Shown in pieces: positions 61,111 through 64,000 of a stretch of 64,000 bases of DNA. Source of the DNA: Pseudomonas sp. DG56-2 (GTDB lineage Bacteria; Pseudomonadota; Gammaproteobacteria; Pseudomonadales; Pseudomonadaceae). Under the pieces are notes generated by a model. The model made no database searches and was not told the DNA's origin. It saw only the letters and a list, made by a program, of their open reading frames with translations. Location of the stretch: contig NZ_CP032311.1 in the NCBI RefSeq assembly GCF_004803755.1, positions 3,860,501 to 3,924,500 of the forward strand. The letters run 5' to 3'. The translations under genes and the position numbers were made by a program. How positions within the stretch are numbered: the first letter of the stretch is position 1; each line of letters begins with the position of its first letter.

Positions 61111-61212
61111 GGCTGCCTCCTTTGTAGATATGCACATGATCATGCACCAGTGCATATCTGTCAACGATCCGCTGTATTGCGCTATGCACCACCGGGGGGC
61201 AGCATTGCACTC
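61111..61212. promoter_or_regulatory. divergent operator region between Cro-like and CI-like genes
   Basis: Contains a perfect 10-bp inverted repeat AGATATGCAC (61126-61135) and GTGCATATCT (61150-61159) enclosing a further ATGCAC, plus single ATGCAC at 61184 and TTGCAC/ATGCAT near 61205. The repeated half-site ATGCAC is probably recognised by both repressors. Divergent promoters must lie here. Confidence 0.75.
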
Positions 61213-62055
61213 ATGCATAAATCGATAGACAAAATTCTTGCTCAACTGATGGCCAAAAACGGCATTTCTCAGGTTGAGCTGTCGAGCCAGACTAGCGTTG
61301 GCCAATCGACTATTTCCCGAATTCTTAAGCCTCAGGGGCCGAAAGGAATCAAGGAGCCGACCGATAAGCAGGTCAGGCCACTGGCCGATTTTTTCGGCAT
61401 TACCACCGACCAGTTGCGAGGCTATGAGCCGTTAGGTGACCCTGAGCCTGAGGACCAGCCCCGCCAAGATTTGTCTACTGCGGATATCGTCAAGCAGATG
61501 CTCGCCAAGCACGGCAAAGGTCTTTCTCTTGATGCTCGACAGAAAATTGCTGATGCCATCGAGGAAAAGACGGCTGAGCAAGCTTCTTCCAGTGTCATTG
61601 CCGTCGATTTCGCGCGACCAGGCCAGGTGGGGGACGAAGTCTGGATCGCTCACTATGACGTGCGGGGCGCTATGGGTGGCGGTCAGGTAGCTCACGATTT
61701 CCCGGAAATGCTACAGGACGTCCGTGTGAGCCCCACTCACCTGCGGGAGATGGGAGTTGAGTTCAAAGAACACTTCCACCTGAAGCTCATAACGGGTGTA
61801 GGCCAGTCCATGGCTCCCACTATCAAGAGTCGCGACCCGCTGATTGTCGATATCAGCATCCGTGAATTCGTTGGCGACGGAATCTACTACTTCTCTCATC
61901 AGGGTCATCAGTACATCAAGCGCCTACAGAAGAAAGGCCGCGATCACTTCAAGATGATTTCTGACAACACCAACCATCCGCCTGAAGACATCCGGGTTGA
62001 TGAGACCTACATCCAGGCCCGTGTTTTGTTGGTCTGGAACGCGCACCTGGTCTAA
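61213..62055 (+). CDS. CI-like repressor (HTH-XRE plus S24 domain)
   Basis: A 280-residue lysogeny repressor. The N-terminal helix-turn-helix is NGISQVELSSQTSVGQSTIS. The C-terminal S24/LexA-like domain has the catalytic Ser199 in GVGQSMAPTIKSRD and Lys236 in HQYIKRLQK. No Ala-Gly or Cys-Gly dipeptide is present between the domains, so classical self-cleavage is not evident from sequence. The start at 61213 follows a GGGGGG-rich site. It maintains lysogeny and controls the genes downstream. Confidence 0.92.
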   Translation: MHKSIDKILAQLMAKNGISQVELSSQTSVGQSTISRILKPQGPKGIKEPTDKQVRPLADFFGITTDQLRGYEPLGDPEPEDQPRQDLSTADIVKQMLAKHGKGLSLDARQKIADAIEEKTAEQASSSVIAVDFARPGQVGDEVWIAHYDVRGAMGGGQVAHDFPEMLQDVRVSPTHLREMGVEFKEHFHLKLITGVGQSMAPTIKSRDPLIVDISIREFVGDGIYYFSHQGHQYIKRLQKKGRDHFKMISDNTNHPPEDIRVDETYIQARVLLVWNAHLV

Positions 62056-62058
62056 ACC

Positions 62059-62307
62059 ATGCCCCTAACCAAGCCCAATCAAGAGCTACGCCGCGACCTC
62101 CAGGGCCTGGCCTCTGACCTGAAGTGGTCGGCAGTCGAGCTGATGCGTATCGCAGCACGCCTGAGCGAGTCAGGGAATGAGGTAGATGCACAGGCACTGC
62201 TCAGAATGTGCCGGGTTTTCCATAGTGGCGAGGAAAGGCTTACTGGGTATGCCGAAGAGGCACATTTGGGGCTCATTGTCCGCGAGAAGACTCCTGTCTC
62301 GGTATAG
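62059..62307 (+). CDS. small lysogeny-region protein (82 aa), unknown
   Basis: A helical protein MPLTKPNQELRRDLQGLASD, then KWSAVELMRIAARLSESGNE and FHSGEERLTGYAEEAHLGLI. It starts three bases after the CI stop, so it is co-expressed in the lysogen. Its C-terminal GEERLTGYAEE resembles a short frame at 62580. Function unknown. Confidence 0.7.
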   Translation: MPLTKPNQELRRDLQGLASDLKWSAVELMRIAARLSESGNEVDAQALLRMCRVFHSGEERLTGYAEEAHLGLIVREKTPVSV

Positions 62308-62383
62308 GAATTAAGCAAGAAGGGCTGGTTCGACCACTCACGAATGAGTGTTTGATAGAGCATCAGGGAAGGTACAAGTAAAC

Positions 62384-62590
62384 ATGAAAACGCTGCAAAA
62401 CATTAAGTCAGACCTAGTTCGGACAGCCAATCACCTTGATGAGCTCAGCAAGGCTATGGCCGGACACGCCCTGTTCATTGAGGCCAGAGGCAGCTCAGAA
62501 GGCGACGATGTAAGGGATCACATCAAATCCATTGACGTGGTAGTCGACGAACTGAGATCCGTTGCATCGAAGATCGATGATGATGTGTGA
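62384..62590 (+). CDS. small lysogeny-region protein (68 aa), unknown
   Basis: A protein MKTLQNIKSDLVRTANHLDE followed by LSKAMAGHALFIEARGSSEG and DELRSVASKIDDDV; helical, soluble. ATG 62384 is preferred over an upstream GTG. Co-directional with CI. Confidence 0.65.
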   Translation: MKTLQNIKSDLVRTANHLDELSKAMAGHALFIEARGSSEGDDVRDHIKSIDVVVDELRSVASKIDDDV

Positions 62591-62699
62591 CTGCGATAGT
62601 TTACGAGAGCTTAGCGGAATGCAGGCCGGGGAGGATCGGTTGGTGGGGTATGGGGATGAGGTGAAGGCGGGAGGGATTGAGAGGGCGAAGGAGTTGTAG
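62580..62699 (+). CDS. short frame (39 codons), possibly a gene fragment
   Basis: Starts within the end of the previous gene (ATGATG) and encodes a product containing LRELSGMQAGEDRLVGYGDE. This resembles the C-terminus of the 82-residue protein at 62059. It could be a small coupled gene or the remnant of a duplicated copy. Confidence 0.35.
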   Translation: MMCDCDSLRELSGMQAGEDRLVGYGDEVKAGGIERAKEL

Positions 62700-62767
62700 A
62701 GTCGTGGTTGCGCTCAGCGAGCGAAGACTCGTCGAGCTGATGGAGCTTCCCTGGGGAGGGACCCAAG

Positions 62768-63265
62768 ATGGTAATTAGTGACGCACTGATCGCGGAATTG
62801 CTCTCGATTCCCAAGGTCATCAAGAACCCTGGCGCTAAGGCCAAGGTCCAAAAGAAATCGGAGCGCATCAACTATCAAGTTGTTGCCTCTGATAGTGACA
62901 AGTCTTTTGAGATGTACACCCGCCAAAACCAAATTGACCCAGACGCCTACTCGTGCGGTCTGATCTATCACCCTCGCAGCGGCGAGAAGGTCACGCTGGT
63001 CCGCTACAATGGGAGCAACCACGTGCATCGGAACCCGCTTGAGGATGGAGAGCTCATAAAGCACAAGTGCCATATCCATCGCGCGACAGAGCGGTACATG
63101 GAAATGGGTGATAAGGCCGAGAAATTCGCAGAAACCACCGATCGATACCATGATTTGGCAGGGGCGATAAGGTGTATGCTAAGTGACTGCAACATCTCTG
63201 GGATCGACCTCCCATGCCAAGATTATGGGGTGGAAGTATATTCGCAGCTGAGCTTTGACCTATGA
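62768..63265 (+). CDS. accessory protein paired with a DUF1828-like gene (165 aa)
   Basis: A soluble protein (MVISDALIAELLSIPKVIKN, SERINYQVVASDSDKSFEMY, YSCGLIYHPRSGEKVTLVRYNGSNHVH, CHIHRATERYMEMGDKAEKF). The His/Cys-rich middle (NHVHRNP, KHKCHIH) may bind metal. It overlaps the next gene by four bases (ATGA), so both act together. I recall similar proteins next to DUF1828 genes (DUF6978-like), but the label is uncertain. GGGGAGGGA precedes the ATG. Confidence 0.7.
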   Translation: MVISDALIAELLSIPKVIKNPGAKAKVQKKSERINYQVVASDSDKSFEMYTRQNQIDPDAYSCGLIYHPRSGEKVTLVRYNGSNHVHRNPLEDGELIKHKCHIHRATERYMEMGDKAEKFAETTDRYHDLAGAIRCMLSDCNISGIDLPCQDYGVEVYSQLSFDL

Positions 63266-64000
63266 ACGATATTGCCGCCATCAAGGAGACCCTATGCCAC
63301 GCATTCTGCGAGGATGTGGCGGTATCTGCGCGCGGCGACTTGCTGACGGTATCTCTGCCTCTCACCGCGAGGGATGGCGACTCATTTACCAGCTACTTGA
63401 CTAGGTCCTCCGCAGGGTGGCGCATCTCTGACGCCGCCAACACCATGATGCGTCTCAGCTATGAGAATGACCTAGGAAAGCTTCTCACCGGTCCTCGAGC
63501 AAAACTCTTTGAGACGATTCTCTCCGAGAATGGCTTGCAAGAGGACGATGGCGAGATCTTTTTGGAGGTCCCAGCTGACAGACTGGTGAGAGGCTTGTTC
63601 CAGCTCGGGCAAGGACTCAGCCGAGTTGAGGATATTGCCCTATGGTCCCGCAGCCGGGTTGAGTCAACCTTTTACCACGACCTGCGCGAGATTCTTTACT
63701 CAATCGTTCCCAGCGAGATGGTCGACGAGTCCTACGCTCCTGCGATCAGTGGCGGCGAGGATTATCTGATTGACTACAAGATCAGAACTCAAGGTCGCCC
63801 ATTGTACCTTTTCGGGGTAAACGGGAAGGATAAAGCTCGGCTTACCACGATCACCCTGCTTCACCTCAAGCACATGGGCCTGAAATTTGACTCAATGATC
63901 GTGTGCAGCGACTTTACGGAGCTGCCAAAGCAGGATGCATCTCGCCTCATGACGGCTGCCAACGACATTGTCCCGGTTGTTACTGATATTCAGGCCATTA
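63262..64000 (+). CDS. DUF1828/DUF1829-like protein, C-terminally cut by window end
   Basis: At least 246 residues. The first part (VSARGDLLTVSLPLTARDGDS, WRISDAANTMMRLSYENDLG, AKLFETILSENGLQEDDGEIFLEV) has the DUF1828 pattern: strand-rich, then an aspartate-containing SDA.NTM helix. The second part (FYHDLREILYSIVPSE, EDYLIDYKIRTQGRPLYLFGVNGKD) is DUF1829-like, a fold similar to nuclease-type cores. It is coupled to the preceding gene. Such pairs occur in mobile elements; defence or toxin-type functions are possible but unproven. Confidence 0.7.
   Translation, partial: MNDIAAIKETLCHAFCEDVAVSARGDLLTVSLPLTARDGDSFTSYLTRSSAGWRISDAANTMMRLSYENDLGKLLTGPRAKLFETILSENGLQEDDGEIFLEVPADRLVRGLFQLGQGLSRVEDIALWSRSRVESTFYHDLREILYSIVPSEMVDESYAPAISGGEDYLIDYKIRTQGRPLYLFGVNGKDKARLTTITLLHLKHMGLKFDSMIVCSDFTELPKQDASRLMTAANDIVPVVTDIQAI

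Noticed and set aside
24595..64000. CRISPR array or insertion sequence in the prophage
   Set aside because: No regularly spaced repeats and no transposase frames were seen; the only mobile gene recognised is the HNH endonuclease.

Overview
The window reads as Pseudomonas chromosome, most likely the P. putida / P. fluorescens side of the genus. This is judged from high-GC codon use, the FecI-FecR-receptor cassette, the acyl-CoA ligase / acyl-CoA dehydrogenase / chemoreceptor / betaine-transporter order, and PepSY-linked two-component genes. No rRNA, tRNA, CRISPR array or insertion sequence was recognised. All family assignments come from reading the translations; no database search was run.

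Bases 1-24360 are ordinary chromosome. From the left: a cell-surface signalling iron-uptake cassette (ECF sigma factor, FecR-type regulator, start of a TonB-dependent receptor), small conserved proteins, a cytoplasmic PAS histidine kinase with a FixJ/LuxR-type regulator divergent from an acyl-CoA ligase and acyl-CoA dehydrogenase pair, a FecR protein without a sigma factor, a Na+/H+ antiporter, a chemoreceptor, a subtilisin-type protease with an unusual architecture, a betaine/choline-type ABC binding protein and permease without an ATPase, an AEC transporter, a polyamine-binding protein, a PepSY-PepSY-regulator-kinase operon and a patatin-like phospholipase.

From about 24.6 kb to the window end lies a lambda-like temperate prophage whose right end is not reached. 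Order: integrase (+); then on the minus strand Rz/Rz1 spanins, endolysin, tail fibre and assembly genes, tail tip (J, I, K, L, M types), tape measure, G/T chaperones joined by a programmed -1 frameshift site, tail tube and connector genes, capsid, scaffold, MuF-type head protein, portal, large and small terminase, metallopeptidase, holins, small early/late boundary genes, NinG and NinB recombination proteins, a DnaB helicase, an O-type initiator with iteron-like repeats, and a Cro-like repressor. The CI-like repressor and lysogeny genes are on the plus strand, ending in a two-gene pair with a DUF1828-like protein cut by the window edge.

The most interesting items are not obvious from an ORF list. 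(1) An Acb2/Tad1-like cyclic-nucleotide sponge gene (anti-CBASS) at 51393-51623 carries an in-frame amber codon but keeps a good ribosome binding site and a coupled stop. (2) A 36-37 bp stem-loop, GCGCCAC...GTGGCGC with a 12-13 nt loop, occurs three times, all inside the prophage. (3) A probable antisense RNA sits where lambda OOP RNA would lie. (4) An HNH/AP2 endonuclease gene interrupts the end of ninG and leaves what looks like its displaced C-terminal coding fragment. (5) Several candidate accessory cargo genes (morons) are present: a lipoprotein with its own terminator, two plus-strand genes inside the minus late operon, and the DUF1828-like pair beside the repressor.
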